64,000 bases of DNA from Methanosarcinales archaeon (lineage in GTDB: Archaea > Halobacteriota > UBA148 > JAUWXC01). Positions within the stretch are counted from its first letter, which is position 1. Every line of letters begins with the position of its first letter. The stretch covers positions 760,330 through 824,329 of the forward strand of contig CP061209.1 in NCBI GenBank assembly GCA_026016205.1, written 5' to 3'. The notes under the pieces were generated by a model, which worked only from the letters and a program-made list of their open reading frames with translations, was not told the origin of the DNA and made no database searches. The position numbers were made by a program, and so were the translations under genes. Below are positions 25,720 to 33,700 of this stretch, in pieces.

Positions 25720-26301
25720 TCACTTTTCCAATCCAAATTTTCTTCGGTAATACTTCGAGTAGATTGCACCCGCCGGATTATGCGCTAGCACCCTGTCTTT
25801 CACGATAAACGTCGTCACTGGCGCCTTTGAATGTTTTGAAAACAGGACATCATGCCCGAGACACAGGCCGCAGATTATATTCAAATCCGTATCCTTCTCG
25901 TTCAGCACCATCGCCTGCCCTATTGGATTGCACATCGCCTCGTATCTATCATCTTTTATCTTCTCCAGGCCAAAATCCTCCTTGTCGATCCCACAGATTT
26001 TGCAACAAACAGAGTAAACTTCAAAATCCTTTTCCAAGATTTCATGCAATACTCTGGCTTCTGACTCTAATCCAATACAGAATGCAATACCAAGTCTGCC
26101 ATAGCCCATGTCCTTACAAAACGCCATCAATTCCTCCAGCCGAGTGAGTTTCATGTAGTGTCTTGCCTCAAGATTTGCCGCAGTAACCATTATCTTCAAG
26201 TTATCATCTTTGGCTTTGTAAGCACTCACAACTTTTTCCTTGATGGCAGTGCAATCTTTCCCTTGATAGCATTTCTTTTCATCACATAGAGCGCATTTCA
26301 T
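25720..26301 (-). CDS. DUF1847 cysteine-rich metal-binding protein
   Basis: 193 aa. It opens with MKCALCDEKKCYQGKDC, a cluster of metal-ligand cysteines, and has further cysteines in YSVCCKICGIDKEDF, MCNPIGQA and IICGLCLGHDVLF. The sequence matches DUF1847 proteins of anaerobic bacteria and archaea, annotated as metal-binding with no known function. Its start overlaps the radical SAM gene by 20 bp, so the two probably form a transcription unit with the metallo-beta-lactamase gene upstream. Confidence 0.82.
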   Translation of the reverse strand: MKCALCDEKKCYQGKDCTAIKEKVVSAYKAKDDNLKIMVTAANLEARHYMKLTRLEELMAFCKDMGYGRLGIAFCIGLESEARVLHEILEKDFEVYSVCCKICGIDKEDFGLEKIKDDRYEAMCNPIGQAMVLNEKDTDLNIICGLCLGHDVLFSKHSKAPVTTFIVKDRVLAHNPAGAIYSKYYRRKFGLEK

Positions 26302-27235
26302 CTTTGTTCACCACAAAATACGTTTGGTTTTTATGTATCCTTCTTGCAACCCGCCGGTCCTCTTCCAGCACTTCAAGGTATTTTACAACCTCATTTCGAT
26401 GAATCCCCAACACATTCGAGATACCGTCTATCGTGCACGGCCTTCGTTTCAAAAGTGTTAATATCTTATTAGCTACATCTTTTTCATACGCCTTCATCGC
26501 CTTTCTTGCACATGGTGCGATTATCTCCGCCTTTTGGCCAAACATTTGGCATATCTTTCGCATTTGATTGGCATCAACGGGCATGGCAAAGGATTCACAC
26601 GGCGGCCGTACAACCGTGTTCAACTGAATTTTGTCTGGATTTATTTCATTACTGATGCCTGCCATCTGCTCTATCTCGCCCATATTATCATTTATCCCCT
26701 TTACCAGCATGACTTCCAGCCAGATCTCGTTGTCGAAGTTCTTCCTGAACTTTTTCAGCCCATCGATGATATCTTGTATATTCAAGCCATGATGCGGCCT
26801 GTTTACTCTCTCAAATGTATCCTGCGTCACAGCATTCAAGGAAGGGAGAATTAAATCAGCGTTCCTTAATTCATCTCGCACCTCTTTTTTAAAGAGCAAT
26901 GAGCCATTTGTCAAAACGGCGACCGGAATATCGGTCATTCGTTTAACCTCCTGGATCATTTCGCCAATTTTTGAGTTCAAGGTCGGCTCACCAGAGCCAG
27001 AAAACGTGATGTAATCGATTTCATCATGCTCGCGGGCAAGATAACTCTTTAGCTCACGTATAATCAACTGCTTGGAAACATACTCTCTTCTCTGTATCGT
27101 CTTATTCGTCGTTTGTCCCAACTGACAGTACACGCAGTCAAAAGAGCATGTCTTGTATGGAACGATATCCAGCCCTAAAGAAAAGCCCAATCGTCGGGAT
27201 GGCACCGGCCCAAAGATATGGTTTTGTATATTCAT
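26282..27235 (-). CDS. Radical SAM protein (COG0731-like) with C-terminal winged helix
   Basis: 317 aa from the ATG at 27235 (MNIQNHIFGPVPSRRLGFSLGLDIVPYKTCSFDCVYCQLG). The frame continues upstream, but the family starts here and it follows the preceding stop at once. The cluster motif is CSFDCVYC (CX3CX2C). FSGSGEPTLNSKIGEMI is the SAM-binding GGE-like motif. The last 60 residues (CTIDGISNVLGIHRNEVVKYLEVLEEDRRVARRI) form a winged helix. This FGPVPSRRLG group is widespread in anaerobes and uncharacterised. Confidence 0.85.
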   Translation of the reverse strand: MNIQNHIFGPVPSRRLGFSLGLDIVPYKTCSFDCVYCQLGQTTNKTIQRREYVSKQLIIRELKSYLAREHDEIDYITFSGSGEPTLNSKIGEMIQEVKRMTDIPVAVLTNGSLLFKKEVRDELRNADLILPSLNAVTQDTFERVNRPHHGLNIQDIIDGLKKFRKNFDNEIWLEVMLVKGINDNMGEIEQMAGISNEINPDKIQLNTVVRPPCESFAMPVDANQMRKICQMFGQKAEIIAPCARKAMKAYEKDVANKILTLLKRRPCTIDGISNVLGIHRNEVVKYLEVLEEDRRVARRIHKNQTYFVVNKDEMRSM

Positions 27236-27239
27236 GGCG

Positions 27240-27893
27240 TCAAAACTCCATGCTCCATCCTGCTCCGTTCGTTTTGAATGCATCTGGAAATCGCCGCGCA
27301 ATTTCTGATTTACGCACGGTACAATGACATGGGACAAGGAGAGGTATATCCTTCAGTAAATCATAATCATCAAATCCATGAAATCCCCCAATTACACCAT
27401 ACACTGACCCAAGAGATAATGCACTGTTCAAAATTACGGATAGCCCAGGATGGGCGCAGCCCGTTATTACAATTATGCCTTTTTTCGTCTCGAGAACGAG
27501 GGATTGCTCTTGTATACCCGTCCCAAGCACGCCCGTCGTATAAACACGGTCGCATATTTTTGCTGGCCCATCCACTTCAATCAACCTGGCCCTTGATGTA
27601 ATTTCATCTTTCAAGCGCTTTGAGAATGACGATGGCAGGTATACATCAACATCTGGATTCACATCCAGCAACCGCGCCAGTCCGCCAATGTGGTCCCAAT
27701 GGTCGTGCGACAACACGACGATGTCGATGTCCTTGGGATTGATGCCCAGCGCCTTCAGATTGGACAGCAATATTGTACCATCCCAGCCCGTGTCAAACAA
27801 AACTTTTTTCTTATTCTCAACGAGGCAAGAAAACCCCCAGCCAGATTTCAAGTTTAGGAGTGTCTCATTATCGTAGATTACTACAATCCTCAT
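27240..27893 (-). CDS. Metallo-beta-lactamase fold hydrolase (COG1237)
   Basis: 217 aa. The zinc motif VVLSHDHWDHIGGLARLL (HxHxDH, about residues 60-77) and downstream ligands in ITGCAHPGLSVIL and IGGFHGF place it in the metallo-beta-lactamase superfamily, COG1237 group. Archaeal members are often annotated as a pterin-related ribofuranosyl-aminobenzene-phosphate synthase, which is not well supported. It lies head-to-tail with the permease (same strand, no gap) and the radical SAM gene. Confidence 0.85.
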   Translation of the reverse strand: MRIVVIYDNETLLNLKSGWGFSCLVENKKKVLFDTGWDGTILLSNLKALGINPKDIDIVVLSHDHWDHIGGLARLLDVNPDVDVYLPSSFSKRLKDEITSRARLIEVDGPAKICDRVYTTGVLGTGIQEQSLVLETKKGIIVITGCAHPGLSVILNSALSLGSVYGVIGGFHGFDDYDLLKDIPLLVPCHCTVRKSEIARRFPDAFKTNGAGWSMEF

Positions 27894-28745
27894 TTAAACA
27901 CCAATACAGAGCAGTATCAATCCAACAACCAAGCCAAACGCAACGTTAAAGGCTTTAACGTAAAACGTGTCCTTAACAGAGTAGGAAAGCAGGGGCAGCA
28001 AGCCGTGACCGTCCTGAACTATGGAACTGACAAGCAGGACGGAAAAAGGAATTAATCCTTCGACGAACAATAAAAGGAAGATTAAGTGTGGTCCTGATTC
28101 GGGGATGATTCCAATCAGGGCAGCTAAAAAGATCAACAGGAGTTTATTTTGTGGAAGAATTGCCCCCAAATCAAACCTGAACATGAGAAGGTTAATTGCC
28201 AGCACGGTGAAAAACAGCCATAGGAACAGCCTTGGCATGTGTTTTTTGATGATGTGGTCGTACACGTGTCCCCTAAAAAAATGTTTTAGGTCCAACCTTT
28301 CTTCTTCATGAATCTCTATCTCGCACGGCTGGCATGTCTTCAATTTGACCTTCCTGGCGACCCAATCGGCCAAGAAACCGGCGATTATTCCCAGTACCAA
28401 GCAGATGGCAAAGATCAATAAAGCTGTTCTCGGCATCATGGCCAGCATCACAAATGCCTCGTCTCCAGCAGTAGCAACCATCACCGCGGCTAGGGCACCG
28501 AAACCAACCAGGCCATGAACGTACAGGGAGACTATGAAGAAGGCGTCAACACAACCGGGTACCACTCCAAGGAAGGAGGAGATCACATACTGGTTTGAGG
28601 GTTTTCTAGTAATCTTTTCTCGGATCTTATCTTTAAACCTTAACTCAAGGTACTCAGTCACCATCATCAGCGCTAAGACTATCAAAAGTATTTTCAGGGT
28701 CTCCTGCAGGACCTCTGAAATGAGCATTTGAAGCATATGTTTCAC
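27894..28745 (-). CDS. Putative heavy-metal exporter (ArsP_2-type, about 10 TM)
   Basis: 283 aa polytopic membrane protein. SSFLGVVPGCVDAFFIVSLYVHGLVGFGALAAVMVATAGDEAFVMLAMMP and the related second half IGIIPESGPHLIFLLLFVEGLIPFSVLLVSSIVQDGHGLLPLL form an inverted or repeated pair typical of the ArsP_2 family. A cysteine/histidine/acid-rich cytoplasmic loop (KTCQPCEIEIHEEE) could bind metal. The start is a GTG overlapping the MinD stop (GTGA), or an ATG at 28736. Its place next to the Fe-S ATPases suggests a linked metal function. Substrate unknown. Confidence 0.75.
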   Translation of the reverse strand: MKHMLQMLISEVLQETLKILLIVLALMMVTEYLELRFKDKIREKITRKPSNQYVISSFLGVVPGCVDAFFIVSLYVHGLVGFGALAAVMVATAGDEAFVMLAMMPRTALLIFAICLVLGIIAGFLADWVARKVKLKTCQPCEIEIHEEERLDLKHFFRGHVYDHIIKKHMPRLFLWLFFTVLAINLLMFRFDLGAILPQNKLLLIFLAALIGIIPESGPHLIFLLLFVEGLIPFSVLLVSSIVQDGHGLLPLLSYSVKDTFYVKAFNVAFGLVVGLILLCIGV

Positions 28746-29599
28746 TCCAAAATACGTGATATGTTATTCCACATTTCCCTTATCTCTCTTGAAACTTCCC
28801 CATCGGAGAATTCAACTACGGGCTTTCCGGCGACCATGGCCTCCGTGACAATTGAGTCGTATGGAATTTTACTTATCACATTCACACCATTTTTTCGACA
28901 GAACTCGACTATCCGATTGGTATTTTCCTCGTTGATATCATATTTGTTAATACAAACCAAAGAGTCTATGCCAAAATGATGGGACAGCCCTACAATTCGT
29001 TCCAAATCATGCAGACCTGACATCGTTGGTTCAGTTACAATCAGTGCCATATCAACTCCGGCAAGGGACGCTATCACAGGACAGCCTATGCCGGGTGGAC
29101 CATCTATCAAGACCAAGTCTCTCCCCTGCTCCTCAGCCATTTTTCGTGCCTTATTTCTGACAACAGCAACCAGTTTTCCAGATGCTTCTTCAGCGATGTT
29201 CAGCCTGGCGTGGACCATTGGACCGTACTTAGTTTCAGAAATAAATGCATATCCAGAAATCTTTTCCCTGAGCGTTATGGCGTTCTCAGGGCAGACGTAT
29301 GCGCATACGCCGCAGCCCTCGCATAAAATGGGGTCTATCGTGTGACCTTGTATCGCGCCGAACTTACACACCTTCTCACATCTCCCGCAATCTATGCACT
29401 TTTCTTCGTCCACCACTGCTTCCTTCATGCCCCTGAATTCCTCTTCTTCCTTCAGATGCGCCTCGAAAAGCAGATGTAGATTCGGTGCATCCACATCACA
29501 GTCTACTATCACATGGTTATGCGCCAATGCAGCAAAGGAGGCAACGATGATCGTTTTTCCGGTTCCGCCTTTTCCGCTTATGACGACCAGCTGCTTCAT
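28742..29599 (-). CDS. MinD-family ATPase with inserted ferredoxin domain (first)
   Basis: 285 aa. The deviant Walker A is VVISGKGGTGKTIIVASFAALA (residues 4-25). Between strands the protein carries a two-cluster ferredoxin insert with CIDCGRCEKVCKFGA and CEGCGVCAYVCPENA (about residues 63-110). LVLIDGPPGIGCPVIASLAG is the second ATPase motif. Such proteins occur in pairs, as here (the next gene overlaps by 4 bp), and in Desulfovibrio work with NifX-domain orange protein. They probably assemble or transfer Fe-S or Mo-Cu clusters. Confidence 0.88.
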   Translation of the reverse strand: MKQLVVISGKGGTGKTIIVASFAALAHNHVIVDCDVDAPNLHLLFEAHLKEEEEFRGMKEAVVDEEKCIDCGRCEKVCKFGAIQGHTIDPILCEGCGVCAYVCPENAITLREKISGYAFISETKYGPMVHARLNIAEEASGKLVAVVRNKARKMAEEQGRDLVLIDGPPGIGCPVIASLAGVDMALIVTEPTMSGLHDLERIVGLSHHFGIDSLVCINKYDINEENTNRIVEFCRKNGVNVISKIPYDSIVTEAMVAGKPVVEFSDGEVSREIREMWNNISRILE

Positions 29600-30435
29600 T
29601 GACTGTTCACCACACTTTTTATGTGCTCAAAAACACCTGAGAATTTTTCTTTCCATTCTGGCATCTTCAGAACAAATGGCACACCACGCGAGTATAGCTC
29701 TGCAATCTTTCTATCCATAGGAATTGTGAGCAAGATTGGAATGCCCTCTTCTCTGCAGTAGTCCTGGACTTTCTGGTCTCCGATTCCCTCGCGATTTATT
29801 ATAACCCCAAACGGGATTTCCATTTTCCTCAGCACTTCTACAGCCAGCTTAAGATCATGCAGGCCAAATGGTGTTGGTTCGGTTACAAGTATGCAGTAAT
29901 CGCTTCCATGCACAGCCGCTATCACAGGGCAAGATGTCCCTGGCGAGGCATCGATGATTACGGTTTTATCGTTATCGATCTCATTCTTTACTCCCTTTAT
30001 CACTGGAACCGCCATGAGCTCGCCGATGTTGAGCTCGCCATATATGAATTCGATATCTCCAGCCGCCCCTTGTTTAACTACACCAATCTCCCTATTCTCT
30101 TCAGCAATTGCATTTTTAGGGCAAACGATCGAGCAGCCACCACATCCATGACATAGTTCCGGGAATGCCATAACCATATCATTAAGCACGGCGAGTGCAT
30201 TAAACTCACAGAATTCGGCGCATTTTCCGCAGTAGTCACACCTGGTTTCGTCGACCGTTGGTACTGCTATGTAGACTAGCATCTGCTTTTGGATCTCTGG
30301 CTGCAAGAAGATATGTGCATTTGGCTCTTCTACATCGCAGTCCAAGAGTTGAACATTTGTGAGAGACAGTGCCATGTTTGTAGCTACGGTGGTTTTTCCC
30401 GTGCCGCCCTTGCCACTTGCTATGGAGATTATCAT
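29596..30435 (-). CDS. MinD-family ATPase with inserted ferredoxin domain (second)
   Basis: 279 aa paralog of the next gene. Walker A is ISIASGKGGTGKTTVATNMALSL. The ferredoxin insert has CDYCGKCAEFCEFNA and CHGCGGCSIVCPKNA, and the motif VIIDASPGTSCPVIAAVHG follows. The stop overlaps the downstream start (ATGA). The pair is likely to form a heterodimer. It follows the NifX-domain gene by 9 bp, making an operon of NifX proteins and ATPases. Confidence 0.88.
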   Translation of the reverse strand: MIISIASGKGGTGKTTVATNMALSLTNVQLLDCDVEEPNAHIFLQPEIQKQMLVYIAVPTVDETRCDYCGKCAEFCEFNALAVLNDMVMAFPELCHGCGGCSIVCPKNAIAEENREIGVVKQGAAGDIEFIYGELNIGELMAVPVIKGVKNEIDNDKTVIIDASPGTSCPVIAAVHGSDYCILVTEPTPFGLHDLKLAVEVLRKMEIPFGVIINREGIGDQKVQDYCREEGIPILLTIPMDRKIAELYSRGVPFVLKMPEWKEKFSGVFEHIKSVVNSQ

Positions 30436-30444
30436 CAGTAGCCC

Positions 30445-30816
30445 TTATCTCACTAATTCTGTGTTGTGTTCTTTACAGGCATTTTCGTCAGTAGCCAATT
30501 GGAGCTTTCCAGAGTTCCAAGCATTGATTGCATCCTTCACGGTTCCACCAGCGCCGACAAAGACTTCGATGCCAAATTGCTCGAACATCTGGATTGCCCT
30601 CGGACCTAAACCAGAACAGAGCATCACATGCACGCCTTTTCTTGCTATCAGTTCAGGCGGAAGCCCTGTACCCCCCAGATGCTCGCTTGTGTTTGGAAAA
30701 ACCTCTACCGCACTGGTCTTGGTATCCACCAGCACATAATAAGGGCATCTCCCAAAATGAGGATGTACTCTTGAACATAATCCACTATCGTCGGTACTTG
30801 GTACGCATATTTTCAT
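30445..30816 (-). CDS. NifX/NifB-type dinitrogenase iron-molybdenum cofactor domain protein
   Basis: 123 aa. MKICVPSTDDSGLCSRVHPHFGRCPYYVLVD is the typical NifB/NifX-type start, with the HFGRCP motif, followed by GLPPELIARKGVHVMLCSGLGPRAIQMFEQFGIEVFVGAGGTVKDAINAW. Stand-alone domains of this kind bind metal-sulfur clusters, as in the orange protein of Desulfovibrio. No nitrogenase genes are in the window. GGTGATGAT precedes the ATG. Confidence 0.9.
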   Translation of the reverse strand: MKICVPSTDDSGLCSRVHPHFGRCPYYVLVDTKTSAVEVFPNTSEHLGGTGLPPELIARKGVHVMLCSGLGPRAIQMFEQFGIEVFVGAGGTVKDAINAWNSGKLQLATDENACKEHNTELVR

Positions 30817-30834
30817 ATCATCACCTATCGATTC

Positions 30835-30990
30835 TCATGTTTCCCTGACCATTTTGCTTCCACATTTCGGGCAAGTTTGATTAAAGCATGGCGTCCCTGC
30901 AATATGCGGAGTTTTATGTCCACAATTTGGGCATACACAGTTGCCACCAGGGCCTAAACCAGAACCACCCATTCTCCTTTGTCCAACCAT
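30835..30990 (-). CDS. Small zinc-ribbon protein in the NifX/MinD cluster
   Basis: 51 aa: MVGQRRMGGSGLGPGGNCVCPNCGHKTPHIAGTPC and a second CxxC (CPKCGSKM). Four or more cysteines make a probable rubredoxin-like or zinc-ribbon knuckle after a Gly-rich start. Similar mini-proteins with a GGxGxGPGG start occur beside NifX, DUF5320 and Mrp genes in anaerobes. AGGTAGATATA precedes the ATG. Function unknown; the composition and the fit between its neighbours make it a real gene. Confidence 0.75.
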   Translation of the reverse strand: MVGQRRMGGSGLGPGGNCVCPNCGHKTPHIAGTPCFNQTCPKCGSKMVRET

Positions 30991-31010
30991 TATATCTACC
31001 TCCTTGTCAA

Positions 31011-31580
31011 CTATTTTCTAAGTTCTGCCAGTCTCTTCTTGAGTTGATCCAATTGCTGTTCTAACGTTTGTACCTGAGTTTCCAGTATCTGCAGTTCTTG
31101 CTCTTTAGGCACCTGAGACGTTGGCATTGTTGGAGTGGGCATAGATGCCTGTTGCATAAACTTTGTGCCCATTCTTCGACCGCCTCCACGTCTCATGCCC
31201 CCGCCCATTCCCATGCCACCGAACATTGGCACCGTCGCTGCGGTAGTTGGGGGGAGTTCCCCCCCCAAGTACTTCGTCACCGCATCTCTCACGCTAATTC
31301 CCTGTGCAGATATCATCTCAATGCCAGCTTGATTCAAAACCATGGATGCGTTGGGACCGTAATTGCCGGCTATCACCGCCTTTGCGCCTTGACTGACGAT
31401 TGACTGGGCCGCCTGGATTCCAGCGCCGCCCGTTGCACCTGCATATTGATTTTGAATTACCGAGCTATTCTTGATTTTCTTTCCTTCAACGTCTACGACC
31501 GTAAACGTCGGGCATCTTCCAAACACGGGGGATACTGTATCGTCCAAACCCCCTGCGGTTGTTGCAACTACTATTTTCAT
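31011..31580 (-). CDS. NifX-domain protein with Met/Gly-rich linker and C-terminal coiled coil
   Basis: 189 aa. Residues 1-110 are a NifX-like domain (MKIVVATTAGGLDDTVSPVFGRCPTFTVVDV, then GAKAVIAGNYGPNASMVLNQAGIEMISAQGISVRDAVTKYL). A Met/Gly/Arg-rich linker follows (MFGGMGMGGGMRRGGGRRMG), and the chain ends in a short coiled coil (LQILETQVQTLEQQLDQLKKRLAELRK). The coiled coil resembles the one in the DUF5320 protein downstream, suggesting the two associate. A decayed copy of its tail sits just downstream. Confidence 0.85.
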   Translation of the reverse strand: MKIVVATTAGGLDDTVSPVFGRCPTFTVVDVEGKKIKNSSVIQNQYAGATGGAGIQAAQSIVSQGAKAVIAGNYGPNASMVLNQAGIEMISAQGISVRDAVTKYLGGELPPTTAATVPMFGGMGMGGGMRRGGGRRMGTKFMQQASMPTPTMPTSQVPKEQELQILETQVQTLEQQLDQLKKRLAELRK

Positions 31581-31589
31581 TTTTTCACC

Positions 31590-31753
31590 TCATTTTTGAA
31601 GCTCTTTGAGCCGTTTCTTAATTTCTTCTAATTATTGTTCTATCACTTTTGCCGGACTTTCCAACATCTGAATTCTCGTCCTTTTGATATTTGAACCAGC
31701 GGCATGCCAGTTGGTACTGATATCCCTGCTGCTTGGGGCGTGACCTGACTCAT
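31590..31753 (-). pseudogene. Decayed remnant of a NifX/DUF5320-type C-terminal coiled coil
   Basis: On the minus strand, an ATG at 31753 opens MSQVTPQAAGISVPTGMP, which resembles the linker of the preceding NifX protein. After a frameshift the frame reads RIQMLESPAKVIEQ, then a TAA, then LEEIKKRLKELQK and a TGA at 31590. One frameshift plus one nonsense change (CAA to TAA) explain the break. It is a duplicated tail of a NifX or DUF5320 gene that is no longer functional. Confidence 0.55.
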
Positions 31754-31819
31754 ATAAAATATGAGCTACCCTGTATTTAACCTCTGTAGACTGTTTGTGA
31801 CTTTGTAAAGGAATCTCTT

Positions 31820-32173
31820 TTATTTCTTGGAAAGTTCTTCCAGCCTTCCTTTTATAGCTTTGAGTTCTTCTTCCATAGATTTGACCATTTCTTCAAGATA
31901 GGTTTTTTCCTCTTCTTTTGTTGGTTCTGGGTACACGTAGGGCTGTGTGAGTTCCGGCGTCGGTCCGTAATATCTGTAATAAGGTCCTGGATACGAGCAA
32001 TATCCTCTTCTCCAGAATCCTCGACCGAAACCTCTACCTCTAGCGAATCCTCTTCCGAATCCTCGAACAGATGCGTTCGTATATCCCGGCACTGAATAGC
32101 CTATGCAGTATCCTGCTCGCCTACCTGTCATGGGCCCTATGCCCATTGGTCCTGTTCCATCTCCACCTGGCAT
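31820..32173 (-). CDS. DUF5320 family protein
   Basis: 117 aa from the ATG at 32173 (MPGGDGTGPMGIGPMTGRRAGYC), the standard DUF5320 N-terminus; the frame also allows an ATG three codons earlier. A Gly/Arg/Tyr-rich middle (RGFGRGFARGRGFGRGFWRR) is followed by a Pro/Tyr stretch and a C-terminal coiled coil (EEEKTYLEEMVKSMEEELKAIKGRLEELSKK). These proteins always cluster with NifX, MinD and Mrp genes; their role is unknown. Confidence 0.88.
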   Translation of the reverse strand: MPGGDGTGPMGIGPMTGRRAGYCIGYSVPGYTNASVRGFGRGFARGRGFGRGFWRRGYCSYPGPYYRYYGPTPELTQPYVYPEPTKEEEKTYLEEMVKSMEEELKAIKGRLEELSKK

Positions 32174-32185
32174 TCTTTTCACCTC

Positions 32186-32360
32186 CTATTCTAATGAAAT
32201 CGCAATATTAGGGCAGACATCAACACACGCGCCACACTCTGTGCATAGCGCTTCATCAACTGAAGCAATGTCACCGTTCAGTGATATTGCGCCTCCCGGG
32301 CACTCATCAACGCATACCCCCACATCCTAAACACTGGTCCACATCAACTTTTGCTGGCAC
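32186..32360 (-). pseudogene. 2x[4Fe-4S] ferredoxin gene with a one-base frameshift
   Basis: From a GTG at 32360 (behind GAGGTGAT) the frame reads VPAKVDVDQCLGCG and then breaks. One base removed from the GGGGGTA run near 32319 restores CVDECPGGAISLNGDIASVDEALCTECGACVDVCPNIAISLE and a TAG at 32186. Both CxxCxxCxxxCP cluster motifs would then be complete, about 57 residues. The extra base is in a run of five G, so it may be a sequencing error, a true frameshift, or programmed slippage. The gene lies between DUF5320 and Mrp, where a ferredoxin is usual. Confidence 0.7.
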
Positions 32361-32369
32361 ATCATCACC

Positions 32370-33209
32370 TCACTCTTTTAGCGACGCTTCTATTTTACCT
32401 ACGATTCCCATAAACGACTTTGCTGCACGTGAATTGGGTTCTAACATAAGCGGCTCTCCCGCATCTCCCATCTCACAGACCTTGTAGTCAATTGGGATGC
32501 TCCCAAGGAATGGTACACTTAACTCCCTCGCAGACTCCCCGCCGCCGCCTGTCTTGAATATATCAACAGTATTGCCACAATGAGGACAAACGAAACCGCT
32601 CATATTTTCTACAATTCCAATCACCGGGATATGAAGCTGCTTCGCGAAGTTAACGGCCCTCCTTGAATCTAATAGCGCAACGTCTTGTGGCGTCGTTACG
32701 ATGACTGCATTGCTGTTTGGAATTAATTGTGCAATGCTAAGCGGCTCATCACCTGTCCCAGGTGGCAAATCCACTATCAGGTAATCTAGTATGCCCCATC
32801 TTACCTCTTTTGTAAATTGTTCTATAGCCTTCATCCTAAGAGGGGCACGCCATATAATGGGTGAATCTTTTTCCATCAAAAACGCCATAGAAACCACCTT
32901 GATAGGAGATGCTCCGTCAATTGATGCGAGAACTGGTTCGATGTAGGTGCCATCGCTATACAAGCTACCAGCATCAAGCCCCAGCATTTTTGGAACATTT
33001 GGCCCAGTTATATCTGCATCAAATAATCCAACATTGTACCCCCTCATTGCGAGACCAAACGCCAAGTTAACCGCTACTGTTGTCTTTCCAACGCCGCCCT
33101 TGCCACTCATCACCATAATACTATGTTGTATGTCCCATGTGTGTGAGGCTTCGCCTTGGTTACCCACTAGTTCTTCCGATTTGTGCAATTTAGGTTTTTC
33201 CTCTAACAT
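32370..33209 (-). CDS. mrp: Mrp/NBP35 family Fe-S cluster carrier ATPase
   Basis: 279 aa from the ATG at 33209, with AGGAG eight bases upstream. Deviant Walker [28 protein letters not shown] (about residues 31-57), [37 protein letters not shown] and the cluster cysteines VCPHCG (about residue 210) define the ApbC/Nbp35 family. It binds and hands over [4Fe-4S] clusters. It overlaps the DUF134 regulator gene by 20 bp. Confidence 0.95.
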   Translation of the reverse strand: MLEEKPKLHKSEELVGNQGEASHTWDIQHSIMVMSGKGGVGKTTVAVNLAFGLAMRGYNVGLFDADITGPNVPKMLGLDAGSLYSDGTYIEPVLASIDGASPIKVVSMAFLMEKDSPIIWRAPLRMKAIEQFTKEVRWGILDYLIVDLPPGTGDEPLSIAQLIPNSNAVIVTTPQDVALLDSRRAVNFAKQLHIPVIGIVENMSGFVCPHCGNTVDIFKTGGGGESARELSVPFLGSIPIDYKVCEMGDAGEPLMLEPNSRAAKSFMGIVGKIEASLKE

Positions 33210-33648
33210 ATTCACGTCTCCTACCTCTCACATAGCCCCTATCTTCAGGGGCCCTATGAATATTCGCTGAGCTGCACTTGGGGCACTCAACGGGCCTTCC
33301 CGTTCCGTATGGTTCTTCCCATTCATTGCCGCAATCATAGCATCTGAATCTCCTCGCGGCCATCTCATAATTGCCCCCATGAATTTTTATTGCCTTGCCA
33401 TTGACCAAAGCGTCTGCGATTTTTTCCCTCGCAGACTCCAAGAGCCTGTGGAACGTCGGCTGTGAAATGGTCATCTTCTTAGCCGCTTCTTTTTGCACCA
33501 GTTTCTCTATACCGTTAAGCCTGATTGCCTCGAGTTCGTCAACCGCTAAACTAACTTCTTCCAAGTCTGCCAGAGGCATTCCTCTTGGCTTGAAATATGT
33601 AATCCCGGGTTCAAACCAGACTCGTCTATTCTTTCTGGGCCTGACCAT
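33190..33648 (-). CDS. DUF134 family HTH DNA-binding protein
   Basis: 152 aa. [23 protein letters not shown] and [64 protein letters not shown] form the DUF134 helix-turn-helix region (sigma-70 region-4-like). A zinc ribbon follows ([12 protein letters not shown] and [18 protein letters not shown]). It heads the operon that includes Mrp and probably regulates it. A 22-bp perfect palindrome ends directly before its start codon. Confidence 0.9.
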   Translation of the reverse strand: MVRPRKNRRVWFEPGITYFKPRGMPLADLEEVSLAVDELEAIRLNGIEKLVQKEAAKKMTISQPTFHRLLESAREKIADALVNGKAIKIHGGNYEMAARRFRCYDCGNEWEEPYGTGRPVECPKCSSANIHRAPEDRGYVRGRRREYVRGKT

Positions 33649-33670
33649 GTTATGAATATATATTCATAAC
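33649..33670. promoter_or_regulatory. 22-bp perfect palindrome abutting the DUF134 start codon
   Basis: The half-site GTTATGAATAT is followed by its exact reverse complement ATATTCATAAC. The DUF134 ATG (minus strand, 33648) begins with no spacer. A TATA box TTTAAAT (about 33673-33680) lies some 28 bp from the ATG, so the transcript is probably leaderless and its start lies inside the operator. DUF134 is the natural candidate ligand (inference). Confidence 0.6.
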
Positions 33671-33700
33671 ACATTTAAATGTTTTGCTAAATATTTCGCA

